Shown here in pieces: positions 1 to 7,683 of a stretch of DNA of 17,099 nucleotides. Under the pieces are notes generated by a model, which saw only the letters and a list, made by a program, of their open reading frames with translations, was not told the origin of the DNA and made no database searches. Where the stretch lies: contig DJRZ01000016.1 in assembly GCA_002440235.1 (NCBI GenBank), forward strand, positions 1 to 17,099, in the 5' to 3' direction. The translations under genes were made by a program, and so were the position numbers. Within the stretch, counting starts at the first letter, position 1; the number at the start of each line of letters is the position of its first letter. This DNA comes from Alphaproteobacteria bacterium UBA6347. GTDB lineage: Bacteria > Pseudomonadota > Alphaproteobacteria > CAAGCB01 > CAG-977.

Positions 1-1
1 G

Positions 2-529
2 GCGTACTACGGCTTTATGTACGGTTTCCCCGGCAAAAAGCTGCTGTTCATGGGCGGCGAGTTCGCGCAGGACCGCGAATGGGATTACAACGGTTCGCTG
101 AGCTGGCATCTGCTGAACGATCCGATGCACCGCGGCGTGCAGAACGCCGTGCGCGATCTAAACAGAATCTACCGCGACACGCCCGCTTTGTACGAATTGG
201 ACTACAATCCCGAAGGTTTCGAATGGATCGACGCCGACAACGCGGACGAAAGCGTCTTCACCTTTATCCGCAAAGCCAAAAATTCGGGCGAAATGGTCGT
301 CGTCGTGTCGAACTTCACCCCCGTTCCGCGTGAAAACTTCAAAGTCGGCGTTCCCGAAAACGGACGCTATGTCGAGGTTTTCAACTCGGACGCCGAAATT
401 TACGGCGGCAGCGGCATGGGCAACATGGGCGGCGTCAACGCGACCGAAGAGGGCTGGAACAACCGCCCGTATTCGATTTCGATCACCGTTCCGCCCCTGT
501 CCACGGTGATGTTCGTTCTGCAACGCTGA
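2..529 (+). CDS. glgB: 1,4-alpha-glucan branching enzyme, C-terminal part (5' end cut off by window edge)
   Basis: This is the last ~175 residues of the glycogen branching enzyme, which cuts an alpha-1,4 glucan chain and rejoins it by an alpha-1,6 link in the cytoplasm. The visible part opens with AYYGFMYGFPGKKLLFMGGE, followed by FAQDREW and SLSWHLL, a signature highly characteristic of bacterial GlgB (GH13) just after the catalytic barrel. It ends with the C-terminal all-beta domain, including the usual Gly-rich GGSGMGNMGG stretch and a PPLSTVMF ending. The catalytic Asp/Glu residues lie upstream, outside the window. The stop codon is followed after 19 bases by glgX, so the two are probably co-transcribed. 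The reading frame is open to the left edge, and no start can be assigned. Confidence 0.95.
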   Translation, partial: AYYGFMYGFPGKKLLFMGGEFAQDREWDYNGSLSWHLLNDPMHRGVQNAVRDLNRIYRDTPALYELDYNPEGFEWIDADNADESVFTFIRKAKNSGEMVVVVSNFTPVPRENFKVGVPENGRYVEVFNSDAEIYGGSGMGNMGGVNATEEGWNNRPYSISITVPPLSTVMFVLQR

Positions 530-548
530 TACGGAGTAACAACGCCCC

Positions 549-2885
549 ATGCCTACCGGAATACGCGTTTTGCCGGGTCGCCCCTATCCGCTGGGGGCGA
601 CTTGGGACGGCAAAGGTGTCAATTTCGCGCTTTATTCGGCAAACGCCGAAAAGGTTTTGCTGTGCCTGTTCGACGAAACGGGGCGCAACGAAATCCAGCG
701 TATCGCCATGCCCGAACGGACGGACGAGGTCTGGCACGTCTATCTGCCCGATGTCGCGCCGGGGGTGCTGTACGGATACCGCGTCTTCGGTCCTTACGAC
801 CCCGAACGCGGACATCGGTTCAACCACAACAAGCTGTTACTCGATCCGTATGCGAAATCGATCGCGGGCGACCTGATTTTTCACGAGACCATGCAAGGCT
901 ACCGCGCGGGAAGCCCGAAAGCGGACATGTCTTTCGACCGCCGCGACAGCGCGCCTTATGTGCCGAAATGCCGCGTCGTCGACGACTCGTTCAACTGGGG
1001 CGCGGACGCCAAGCCGAACACGCATTGGTACGACACGATCATTTACGAAACCCATTTGAAGGGATTCACGTTCCGCCACCCCGAAATCGACGCCCGCGTC
1101 CGCGGGACATTCGCCGGTATGGGGGCAAAACAGGCGGTCGACTATTTGCAAAAGCTGGGCGTGACGGCGGTGGAGTTTCTGCCGATTCAGGCTTTTTTCA
1201 CGGGAAACCACCTGATCAAATCCGGATTGCGCAACTATTGGGGCTACGACCCGATGTGCTATTTCGCGCCGCACCCGTCCTATATGTCCGGTACGGATCC
1301 GAACGAAGTCAAAAACATGGTGCGCGTGTTCCACGAAGCGGGCATCGAGGTCATCATGGACGTCGTGTACAATCATACGGGCGAAGGCAACCAGATGGGG
1401 GTGACGCTGTCTTTCCGCGGGATCGACAACGCCGTCTATTACCGTCTGCGCGCCGACAATCCCCGTTATTACGAGGATACGACCGGCTGCGGGGCGTCTT
1501 TTAACGTCGAACACCCGCGCGTCATTCAGCTGGTGATGGATTCCCTGCGCTATTGGGTCGAACAGATGCACGTCGACGGATTCCGGTTCGATCTGGCGCC
1601 GACGCTGGCGCGCACGAAAACGGGCTTTACGAACACGGCGGGATTTTTAACCGCCGTTCAGCAGGATCCCGTTTTGCAGCGCGTCAAAATGATCGCCGAA
1701 CCGTGGGACATCGGACTGGGCGGCTATCAGGTCGGGGCTTTCCCGCCGGGGTGGTCGGAATGGAACGACCGTTTCCGCGATACGACGCGCCTGTTTTGGA
1801 AAGGCGACAAGGGGCAGATCGGCAATCTGGCGTCGCGCCTGACGGGGTCTAGCGAAACGTTCGGCTATCGCGGACGCCACCCGTGGACCAGCGTCAATTT
1901 CATTACGGCGCACGACGGCTTTACGCTGAACGACGTCGTCAGCTACAACGAAAAGCACAACGAAGCGAACGGCGAGGGCAACCGCGACGGGTCGAACGAC
2001 AACAAATCGTGGAACAGCGGCGTCGAAGGCGAAACGAACGATCCGGAAATTCTGGCTCTGCGCCGCAAAAGAATGCGCGCGATGATGGCGACGCTGATGC
2101 TGTCGCTGGGCGTGCCGATGATTACGGCGGGGGACGAGTTCTGCCGTACGCAAAAGGGCAACAACAACGCCTATTGTCAGGACAGTCCGATCAGCTGGCT
2201 GAACTGGGGACGGATCGACGAACAGGACGACGCTTTCCGCGATTTCGTGCGCTTTTTGATTAAATTGCGTCTGTCGCACCGCGTTTTCCGGCGCAAGCGT
2301 TACTACACGGGCAGAAAAATGGGGGATTCGCCGTTAAAGGACATCACCTGGTTCACGCCCGAGGGGTTGGAAATGGCGGACGCCGACTGGGGCAAAGCCT
2401 ACGCGCAAAGTCTTTCCGCGCTGATTTCCGGTTCGCTCAGCGTCGCGTTTTGCAACGAAGAGGGCAAGTTCTATCCCGACAATCATTTCTTTATCGTTTT
2501 GAACGCGGGCGGCGACGCCATCGAATGGCTGTTGCCCGAAACGGAAAAGGAAACGACGTGGAATTTGATTTTGGACACGTCGCGCGACGCGCCCGTCGTC
2601 AAGGACGAAACGTTTAAATCGGGCGACACGTACGATGTGCCGGCGTGGTCCGTTTTGGTGTTCGAAGCGCCGATGCCCGACGAGGAAACGGTCATGCTGG
2701 CGCGTTCCGGCGTCGCCGGCGTTTTGGGCAAAGTCTATCAAAACGCGCAAAGCGCCCGTCTGATGGCGACGACCGACGATTTGGACAAGCTGGACTTTAT
2801 GACGTACGGTCCGATGGGACCCGTCGCGACTTTGGCGGATTTGGAAAAAGAACAGGATAAAGACGGCTTCACCCGTCTGGTTTAA
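549..2885 (+). CDS. glgX: glycogen debranching enzyme GlgX (isoamylase-type GH13)
   Basis: The product (778 aa) hydrolyses alpha-1,6 branch points, chiefly in phosphorylase-limit dextrins, during glycogen breakdown in the cytoplasm. An N-terminal CBM48-like beta domain (about residues 10-110, with PYPLGATWDGKGVNFALYSA) precedes the GH13 barrel. The catalytic triad can be read: nucleophile D348 in DGFRFD, acid/base E384 in IAEPWD, and D456 in AHDGFTLND. The GlgX/TreX hallmark EKHNEANGEGNRDG follows. It sits 19 bases after glgB and 12 before malQ, so one operon is likely. A GGAG at 533-536 lies 12 bases from the ATG, which is rather long spacing. The protein continues about 70 residues past the usual C-terminal beta domain with a tail that I do not recognise. 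TreX-type isoamylase is the near alternative name. Confidence 0.95.
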   Translation: MPTGIRVLPGRPYPLGATWDGKGVNFALYSANAEKVLLCLFDETGRNEIQRIAMPERTDEVWHVYLPDVAPGVLYGYRVFGPYDPERGHRFNHNKLLLDPYAKSIAGDLIFHETMQGYRAGSPKADMSFDRRDSAPYVPKCRVVDDSFNWGADAKPNTHWYDTIIYETHLKGFTFRHPEIDARVRGTFAGMGAKQAVDYLQKLGVTAVEFLPIQAFFTGNHLIKSGLRNYWGYDPMCYFAPHPSYMSGTDPNEVKNMVRVFHEAGIEVIMDVVYNHTGEGNQMGVTLSFRGIDNAVYYRLRADNPRYYEDTTGCGASFNVEHPRVIQLVMDSLRYWVEQMHVDGFRFDLAPTLARTKTGFTNTAGFLTAVQQDPVLQRVKMIAEPWDIGLGGYQVGAFPPGWSEWNDRFRDTTRLFWKGDKGQIGNLASRLTGSSETFGYRGRHPWTSVNFITAHDGFTLNDVVSYNEKHNEANGEGNRDGSNDNKSWNSGVEGETNDPEILALRRKRMRAMMATLMLSLGVPMITAGDEFCRTQKGNNNAYCQDSPISWLNWGRIDEQDDAFRDFVRFLIKLRLSHRVFRRKRYYTGRKMGDSPLKDITWFTPEGLEMADADWGKAYAQSLSALISGSLSVAFCNEEGKFYPDNHFFIVLNAGGDAIEWLLPETEKETTWNLILDTSRDAPVVKDETFKSGDTYDVPAWSVLVFEAPMPDEETVMLARSGVAGVLGKVYQNAQSARLMATTDDLDKLDFMTYGPMGPVATLADLEKEQDKDGFTRLV

Positions 2886-2886
2886 T

Positions 2887-2891
2887 GGGGA
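2887..2891 (+). promoter_or_regulatory. Shine-Dalgarno that decides the malQ start
   Basis: GGGGA directly abuts the TTG at 2892 (no spacer) but stands six bases before the GTG at 2898. Only the GTG is well placed for initiation. Confidence 0.5.
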
Positions 2892-2897
2892 TTGAAA

Positions 2898-5051
2898 GTG
2901 GATCTGGATTATACGCAAACAGTCGACCTCTTGGCGGAAAAGGCGGGAATTTTACCCGAATTCGAGGCGGAGGGCGGAACTTACACGACGTCGTTTGAAA
3001 CGAAAAAAGCGTTGCTGGGCGCTTTGGGCTATGACGCGTCGACCCCCGAAAATGCGGAAAAAACGTTGCGATCCGTTTCGGAAGAACCGTTCAAGCGCGC
3101 TTTGCCGTTCGTCGTCGTCGCCCGCGTCGAAAAGGGCGTCGTTGACGTTCCCGTCACCGTTCGCGGGGGGAACGGTCGGTCCGCGGTCGACTATGTTCTG
3201 ACGCTGGAAACGGGCGAGCGAACCTCCGGTCGATTCATTCCCGACGAATTGGAAAAAATCGACGGTAACAGCGAATTTGAACGGTTGAAGCTGGTTTTGA
3301 AACTGCCCGAAGTCTTGGGCTATCATTCTTTGGCGGTCGAAAGCCCCGATCTGCCCGCGGACGGACGGACGACGGCTTTGATCGTCGCGCCGACGAAATG
3401 TTATCAGCCCGAAATGATGCGCGCGGGCGGCAAGCCATGGGGATATCCGTTGCAGCTGTACGCTTTGCGGTCGGCGGAAAACTGGGGCATAGGCGATTTC
3501 ACCGATCTGGGAAAAATGGCTGGCGTGGCGCGGCGGTTCGGCGCGGACATTCTGGGCATCAATCCGATCAACGTCGCTTTTATGGCGAACGTCGAAACGG
3601 CAAGCCCGTATTATTCGTCGTCGCGCATGTTCCTGAACCCGCTTTACATCGACGTGGCGGCTGTCGACGGCGCGCGGGAATCCGCAAAGCTGCAAGCTTT
3701 GCTGGCTGATGCGGATTTTCAGGCAAAATTGGCGAAAGCGCGCGCCTCCCGTCTGGTTGATTACGCGCTGGTCGGCGAATTGAAATCCAAAGCGTTCGAA
3801 GCTTTGTATTCCGAATTTGCGGGGTCCACCGCCTTTGACGCCTTTTGCGAAAAAGGCGGGGCGGAGCTGGAAAACGCCGCTTTGTATCAGGTGCTGGCGG
3901 AATATTTCGCGCGAAAGAAAAAAGGCGTCGGTTTCAAATCGTGGGGGGCGGGCTACGCGTCGCCCGATACGGCGCAGGTTAAAAAGTTCGCCAAGGCGAA
4001 CGCCGATAGAATCCGCTATTTCAAATACCTGTTCTGGCTGGCTGACGCGCAGTTCGAAGCCGCGTCCGAAGCGTGCGGACGGGTCGGGCTGGGCGTCGGT
4101 CTGTACCAGGATCTGGCGGTCGGCGTCGCGGCGGAAAGCGCCGAAACGTGGGGCGCGCAGGATTTGTTCGCCGTGGATCTGAGCATCGGATCACCCCCCG
4201 ACATGTTCAACGCGGACGGTCAGCGCTGGGGGGTCGCGCCCATGCGTCCCGAAGCGATGAAACGGGAGGCGTTCGCGACGTACCGCCGCATTTTAAGTGC
4301 GAATATGAAACGCGCGGGCGCCGTGCGCATCGACCACGTTATGGGATTGGCGCGCCTGTTCTGCATTCCGGACGGCGTCGCGGGGGCGTACGTGCTGTAT
4401 CCGTTCGCAGATATGGTGGGCATCGTCGCTTTGGAAAGTCACCGCAACAAATGCCTTGTCGTCGGCGAAGATCTGGGCGTCGTGCCGGAGTTTTTCCGCG
4501 AGGCTTTGGCGGAAGCGGGGATTTTGTCGTTCCGCGTCTGCCGTTATGAACGCGCGCCGGACGGACGCTACATTCCGCCCGCCGATTATCCGCGATCGGC
4601 TTTGGTCGCGGCGGGAACGCACGACATGCCGACCCTGACGGGCTGGTGGACGGGCGACGACATCGACGTCGCGCGCAAGATCGGGCTGATGGACGAACGA
4701 AAAGAACGGTTCGTCCGCGACGAACGCCGCAACGACCGTTTCGCTTTGGTCGAAGCCCTGTCGCGCGCCGGCTTGTGGTTCGTCGAATCCGAAAACTTTG
4801 AATCGCAAATCAACGGAGCGTTGCCGCCGAAAATGGTCGAAAAGGTCTATACCTATCTGGCGCAGGCGCCGTGTCAGGTGTTTCTGGTTCAGTTGGAAGA
4901 CGTCTTGCGCCAAATCGAACAGATGAATATGCCGGGGACGACGGACGAGTATCCGAACTGGCGCGTCAAACTGCCGAAAACGATTGAGGAACTGGATTCC
5001 GACGCCGATATGGAAAAAATCGCCGGCGTTTTAAAATCGGCGCGTTCGTAA
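2898..5051 (+). CDS. malQ: 4-alpha-glucanotransferase (amylomaltase, GH77)
   Basis: The product (717 aa from the GTG start) transfers alpha-1,4 glucan segments between maltodextrins, releasing glucose and longer chains that phosphorylase can use. GH77 signatures are all present: GYPLQLYALRS and NWGIGDF near the barrel start, the catalytic nucleophile in RIDHVMGL (about D479), acid/base Glu in VVGEDLGVVP (about E524) and the third Asp in GTHDMPTLTGWW (about D576). The length matches the E. coli type with an N-terminal extension domain of about 150 residues, rather than the short Thermus type. It is the third gene of the glgB-glgX-malQ run. The start could instead be TTG at 2892 (two residues longer), but the Shine-Dalgarno favours GTG at 2898. 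A strong terminator follows. Confidence 0.95.
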   Translation: MDLDYTQTVDLLAEKAGILPEFEAEGGTYTTSFETKKALLGALGYDASTPENAEKTLRSVSEEPFKRALPFVVVARVEKGVVDVPVTVRGGNGRSAVDYVLTLETGERTSGRFIPDELEKIDGNSEFERLKLVLKLPEVLGYHSLAVESPDLPADGRTTALIVAPTKCYQPEMMRAGGKPWGYPLQLYALRSAENWGIGDFTDLGKMAGVARRFGADILGINPINVAFMANVETASPYYSSSRMFLNPLYIDVAAVDGARESAKLQALLADADFQAKLAKARASRLVDYALVGELKSKAFEALYSEFAGSTAFDAFCEKGGAELENAALYQVLAEYFARKKKGVGFKSWGAGYASPDTAQVKKFAKANADRIRYFKYLFWLADAQFEAASEACGRVGLGVGLYQDLAVGVAAESAETWGAQDLFAVDLSIGSPPDMFNADGQRWGVAPMRPEAMKREAFATYRRILSANMKRAGAVRIDHVMGLARLFCIPDGVAGAYVLYPFADMVGIVALESHRNKCLVVGEDLGVVPEFFREALAEAGILSFRVCRYERAPDGRYIPPADYPRSALVAAGTHDMPTLTGWWTGDDIDVARKIGLMDERKERFVRDERRNDRFALVEALSRAGLWFVESENFESQINGALPPKMVEKVYTYLAQAPCQVFLVQLEDVLRQIEQMNMPGTTDEYPNWRVKLPKTIEELDSDADMEKIAGVLKSARS

Positions 5052-5056
5052 AACGA

Positions 5057-5092
5057 TCTCCGCGGCGGTGAAAACGCCGCGGGGGATTTTTC
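5057..5092 (+). terminator. Rho-independent terminator after malQ
   Basis: The stem runs 5057-5067 against 5075-5085: a GC-rich core CCGCGGCG/CGCCGCGG plus three outer pairs, two of them G-U. The seven-base loop is GTGAAAA and the stem is followed by ATTTTT. It starts six bases after the malQ stop and should end the glgB-glgX-malQ transcript. Confidence 0.85.
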
Positions 5093-5124
5093 AAATGTAA
5101 AATCTTTCTGTTTCCAAACAAAAG

Positions 5125-5157
5125 CAAGGCGCTTTGCCGTAAAGGTAAAACGCCTTG
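5125..5157 (-). terminator. Terminator hairpin after the coiled-coil membrane protein gene
   Basis: CAAGGCG (5125-5131) pairs with CGCCTTG (5151-5157), and the interior can fold further through CTTT/AAAG. Read on the minus strand it follows the stop codon of the gene at 5179-6504 and is trailed by CTTTTGTTT, a modest T-run. On the plus strand it is followed by TTCTGTTTT, so it may also back up the malQ terminator. Confidence 0.6.
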
Positions 5158-5178
5158 TTCTGTTTTAGTGTTTCTTTT

Positions 5179-6504
5179 TTAGTTTTGCGCGTCTTCCGCG
5201 TTTTCCGCAACGGCGGAAACGGAAGCCTGAACCGCGGAAGCGGGGGAGGCGGCGGGCGTCCCCGTCGTTTTGAAAACGTTTTCCAAAATGCCGGCGCGGT
5301 CTTCGTCTTTGGCTTTTCCTTCGGTTTCCAAAGCCGCCAAGGTTTCCAGCAGCGTCACTTTTTCCTGCGCCGTTTCGACCGCGCGTTCGTATCTGGCGCG
5401 CGTCTGAATCAGCATGTACATCAGCCCGCACGCGACCAAAGTCGGCACGCCGAGGGTGACGATGCTCATAAACGCGGAAATGTTCGACATTTTAAACGAA
5501 ATCGTCGTGACGATGCTCAAAACGGCGACGATCAGGAACAGCCCCGAAATCACGTACCAGCCCGTCATCTGGTTGGCTTTGGTCTGGTTTTGCGTCAGTT
5601 GCGCGTTCCAGTAATCCAGCGCCGTTCCGTAACGGATTCTGCTGGCGACGCTTTGGCGCAGGGCGGCGAGCTGGCGTTCGTGATCGTTTTGAATCAGGTT
5701 CAGCTGTTCCCACATCGCGTTGACCGCGCTGTCCGACGTTTGCTTGATTTCGGCGACCAGCTGGGAAATGTATTCGGACACATCGTTGCGGTAGGATTGC
5801 AGTTGGCGCGAGGCGTCCTCGATCCCCTGCTGCAGGGCGAAATGTTCGTTTTCAAGCGGTTTCAGCTGTTTTTCTGCCATTTCGACGCGGCGAATGATGC
5901 CGTTGATTTTGCGCAGGGTTTCCGAAATCTTGCCGTCCAGCATTTCGGGGCGGACGTTCGTTCTGAACTGCAGCGTGAACGCGTAGCCGAACGTAAAGCT
6001 TTCGGCGTCGGCGGACGAACTGAAACCGGCGGCGTCCGACAGTTGCGCCGCGCCGGTCGCCCCCGCCAGCAACCCCATCAGCATGGGTTCGTAGCGGTAC
6101 ATGATCGCCGCCATCTGTCCCAGCGTGCCCGTCGAATGAACGCATTTGCAACACAGATAGGCGTTCAAATCCTTGCGGATAACGGTGAAACCCTCGGCGG
6201 ACGTCATTTCGCCGTTCAAAACGCCCGTCGCCGCCGCCAGAATGGATTTCGGCGTTTGCAGTTGAAAATCGATGATCTTCTGAATGAACGGCTTGTCCGA
6301 CGTTTCCGAACCGATGATGTCGTGCCACGCCTTCAATTCGTCTGTCGCGAATTGCGCCGCTTCGTAAAACGAACGCAGTGCGACGACGCCGCCGTTGTCG
6401 TCCAGATCGATTTGAATGGCGACGCCGAACGGAACGTCCCTTTCCTTGTCAAAAGGGACGTCGGGGGCGAAAGAAGTCGAAATGTTGTTGCTTTCCGTGT
6501 TCAT
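5179..6504 (-). CDS. Unrecognised coiled-coil protein with two membrane segments
   Basis: I do not recognise this 441-residue protein with confidence. There is no signal peptide. Residues 1-180 look globular, with a CCKC cluster at 118-121. Residues about 190-310 are rich in Glu, Gln, Lys and heptad-like Leu/Ile, suggesting a long coiled coil. Two hydrophobic helices follow (about 317-335 and 347-367), then a charged helix and an Ala/Ser/Pro-rich disordered tail. The order resembles proteins catalogued as DUF6161, but that is only an impression. The likely topology is a cytoplasmic coiled-coil region anchored by a C-terminal helical hairpin. It lies 38 bases downstream of the glycosyltransferase on the same strand, yet no Shine-Dalgarno precedes its ATG and a promoter-like sequence ends just before it. 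Its function cannot be stated. Confidence 0.8.
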   Translation of the reverse strand: MNTESNNISTSFAPDVPFDKERDVPFGVAIQIDLDDNGGVVALRSFYEAAQFATDELKAWHDIIGSETSDKPFIQKIIDFQLQTPKSILAAATGVLNGEMTSAEGFTVIRKDLNAYLCCKCVHSTGTLGQMAAIMYRYEPMLMGLLAGATGAAQLSDAAGFSSSADAESFTFGYAFTLQFRTNVRPEMLDGKISETLRKINGIIRRVEMAEKQLKPLENEHFALQQGIEDASRQLQSYRNDVSEYISQLVAEIKQTSDSAVNAMWEQLNLIQNDHERQLAALRQSVASRIRYGTALDYWNAQLTQNQTKANQMTGWYVISGLFLIVAVLSIVTTISFKMSNISAFMSIVTLGVPTLVACGLMYMLIQTRARYERAVETAQEKVTLLETLAALETEGKAKDEDRAGILENVFKTTGTPAASPASAVQASVSAVAENAEDAQN

Positions 6505-6511
6505 GGTTCAG

Positions 6512-6540
6512 ACTATGGCGCAAAAGGTTTAAAAAATCAA
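6512..6540 (-). promoter_or_regulatory. Possible promoter giving a leaderless mRNA
   Basis: On the minus strand TTGATT (6535-6540) and CATAGT (6512-6517) are separated by exactly 17 bases, each matching four of six sigma-70 consensus positions. Transcription would begin about seven bases past the -10 element, at or next to the ATG at 6504. The absence of a Shine-Dalgarno there agrees with a leaderless start. Confidence 0.35.
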
Positions 6541-6542
6541 AT

Positions 6543-7436
6543 TTATTCGGCTGTGTCGACAAAGGGGAATGACAGATAGGACCGGCGGACGGCTTCGCGT
6601 TTGGCGCGGGTCAAACCGCCGCACAGAACCGCGCAAAACAGGAAAAACCAAAAACCGCAGAACAGCCAGCATTCAGTCAAAACGGCGTCGGGGTAAAACC
6701 AGAATCCGATCCCCATGGCGCACAGGCATGAAAAAGACAAAACGCCGAAGGGCAGGGCGGGACGTTCCGCCATAATCAAACGGGCGATCATCACGGCGAT
6801 TTTAAAGCCGTCCTTGAACGTCGACAGTTTTCTGAACGATCCGGCGGGACGCGCGAAATAATCGGTCGGCGCCTCGGCAAACGGCAGATTGTTCATCGCC
6901 GTAAAGACGTTCAGTTCCGTTTCGATTTCAAAACCGTTCGACCGCGCGGGAAAGGTTTTTGCAAAACGTTTCGAAAACACGCGAAAACCGGACAGCATGT
7001 CCGTTTGCCTGATGCCGAAGAGCACCCGAACCAGTCCCGTCAGAAAAGCGTTTCCGAATCGGTGGAACAAAGGGTATGCCTCTTTGACCGTTTCGACGCG
7101 CGTGCCGACGACCATGTCGTTCCGTCCGTCGATCAGCAAATCGATCAGCCGGGGCGTTTCCTTGACGTCGTAGGTCAAATCGCCGTCCGCCATGGCGTAG
7201 ACGTCCGCGTCGATGTCGGCGAACATGCGGCGCACGACGCTCCCTTTGCCCTGTTGCGGAACGCGGCGGACGATGGCGCCCGCCTTGCGCGCGATGTCGG
7301 CGGAACCGTCCGTCGAATTGTTGTCGTACACATAAACGTCCGCGCGGGGCAACGCCGCCTTTGCCTGCGCGACGACGTCTGCGATGGTCGCGGCTTCGTT
7401 GTAGCAGGGAATGACAAAGGCGATTTTCGGGGACAT
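6543..7436 (-). CDS. Family 2 glycosyltransferase (DPM1/polyprenyl-phosphate-sugar type) with membrane anchor
   Basis: The product (297 aa) is a GT-A fold glycosyltransferase that would move a sugar from a nucleotide donor, probably onto a polyprenyl phosphate at the inner membrane. The N-terminus reads IAFVIPCYNEAATI, then DNNSTDGS, with the metal-binding DGD at 84-86 (ADGDLTYD). The segment DMLSGFRVFSKRF is typical of the dolichol-phosphate mannose synthase-like subgroup. Two C-terminal membrane helices (about 228-247 and 257-273) follow the catalytic domain. AAGGAG lies five bases before the ATG. Donor and acceptor cannot be read from the sequence. No other lipid-sugar or O-antigen genes lie beside it, so it may serve an envelope glycan made elsewhere. 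Confidence 0.88.
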   Translation of the reverse strand: MSPKIAFVIPCYNEAATIADVVAQAKAALPRADVYVYDNNSTDGSADIARKAGAIVRRVPQQGKGSVVRRMFADIDADVYAMADGDLTYDVKETPRLIDLLIDGRNDMVVGTRVETVKEAYPLFHRFGNAFLTGLVRVLFGIRQTDMLSGFRVFSKRFAKTFPARSNGFEIETELNVFTAMNNLPFAEAPTDYFARPAGSFRKLSTFKDGFKIAVMIARLIMAERPALPFGVLSFSCLCAMGIGFWFYPDAVLTECWLFCGFWFFLFCAVLCGGLTRAKREAVRRSYLSFPFVDTAE

Positions 7437-7466
7437 GGCAACTCCTTATATAAAAGACGTGGCGTC

Positions 7467-7472
7467 ATTATA
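7467..7472 (-). promoter_or_regulatory. Likely -10 element for the glycosyltransferase gene
   Basis: A perfect TATAAT on the minus strand lies 30 bases before the ATG at 7436. The -35 region is poor: TTTCTT at 17-base spacing matches only two positions. ATTATAAT is self-complementary, so the strand is uncertain, but no rightward gene is suitably placed. Confidence 0.4.
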
Positions 7473-7566
7473 ATGGGGGCGGCGGCGAAAAGAAAGCTTT
7501 TTTGTTTTTCAAATTTTCGCCCGAAAGCCCCGGCGGTCGCCGCGTTTCGTGTGGGTAAAATAATAC

Positions 7567-7584
7567 CAATATTTTATCATATTG
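7567..7584. repeat. Short inverted repeat upstream of rplM
   Basis: CAATAT (7567-7572) and ATATTG (7579-7584) form perfect arms around TTTATC. It lies in the AT-rich stretch 32 bases before the TTGACA element of the putative rplM promoter. It could be an operator or bending site, but the short AT-rich arms may be chance. Confidence 0.3.
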
Positions 7585-7615
7585 ATTTTGTTGCGTTTTT
7601 TGTTGATAAAAAATG

Positions 7616-7644
7616 TTGACATATCGAACGGGACAAGATAACTT
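7616..7644 (+). promoter_or_regulatory. Putative rplM-rpsI promoter
   Basis: A perfect -35 TTGACA (7616-7621) is followed by TAACTT at 17 bases (7639-7644) or GATAAC at 15 bases (7637-7642), so the -10 is imperfect. Another pair, TTGATT (7582-7587) and GATAAA (7605-7610) with 17-base spacing, may be a second promoter. The rest of 7437-7615 is AT-rich and holds no gene that I can see. Confidence 0.45.
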
Positions 7645-7683
7645 TATCCCAGTTTTTAAACTGTAACTGTAAGGAAAATCTAA

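Noticed and set aside
2..5051. The glgB-glgX-malQ run as a new polysaccharide system.
   Set aside because: All three enzymes have intact, standard motifs where visible and are ordinary partners in glycogen turnover.
5155..6579. A 474-codon plus-strand open frame covering the whole coiled-coil gene.
   Set aside because: Its product is Arg/Gln/Phe/Val-rich with no domain. The minus-strand frame gives a sensible protein with coiled coil and membrane helices, and has a matching terminator.
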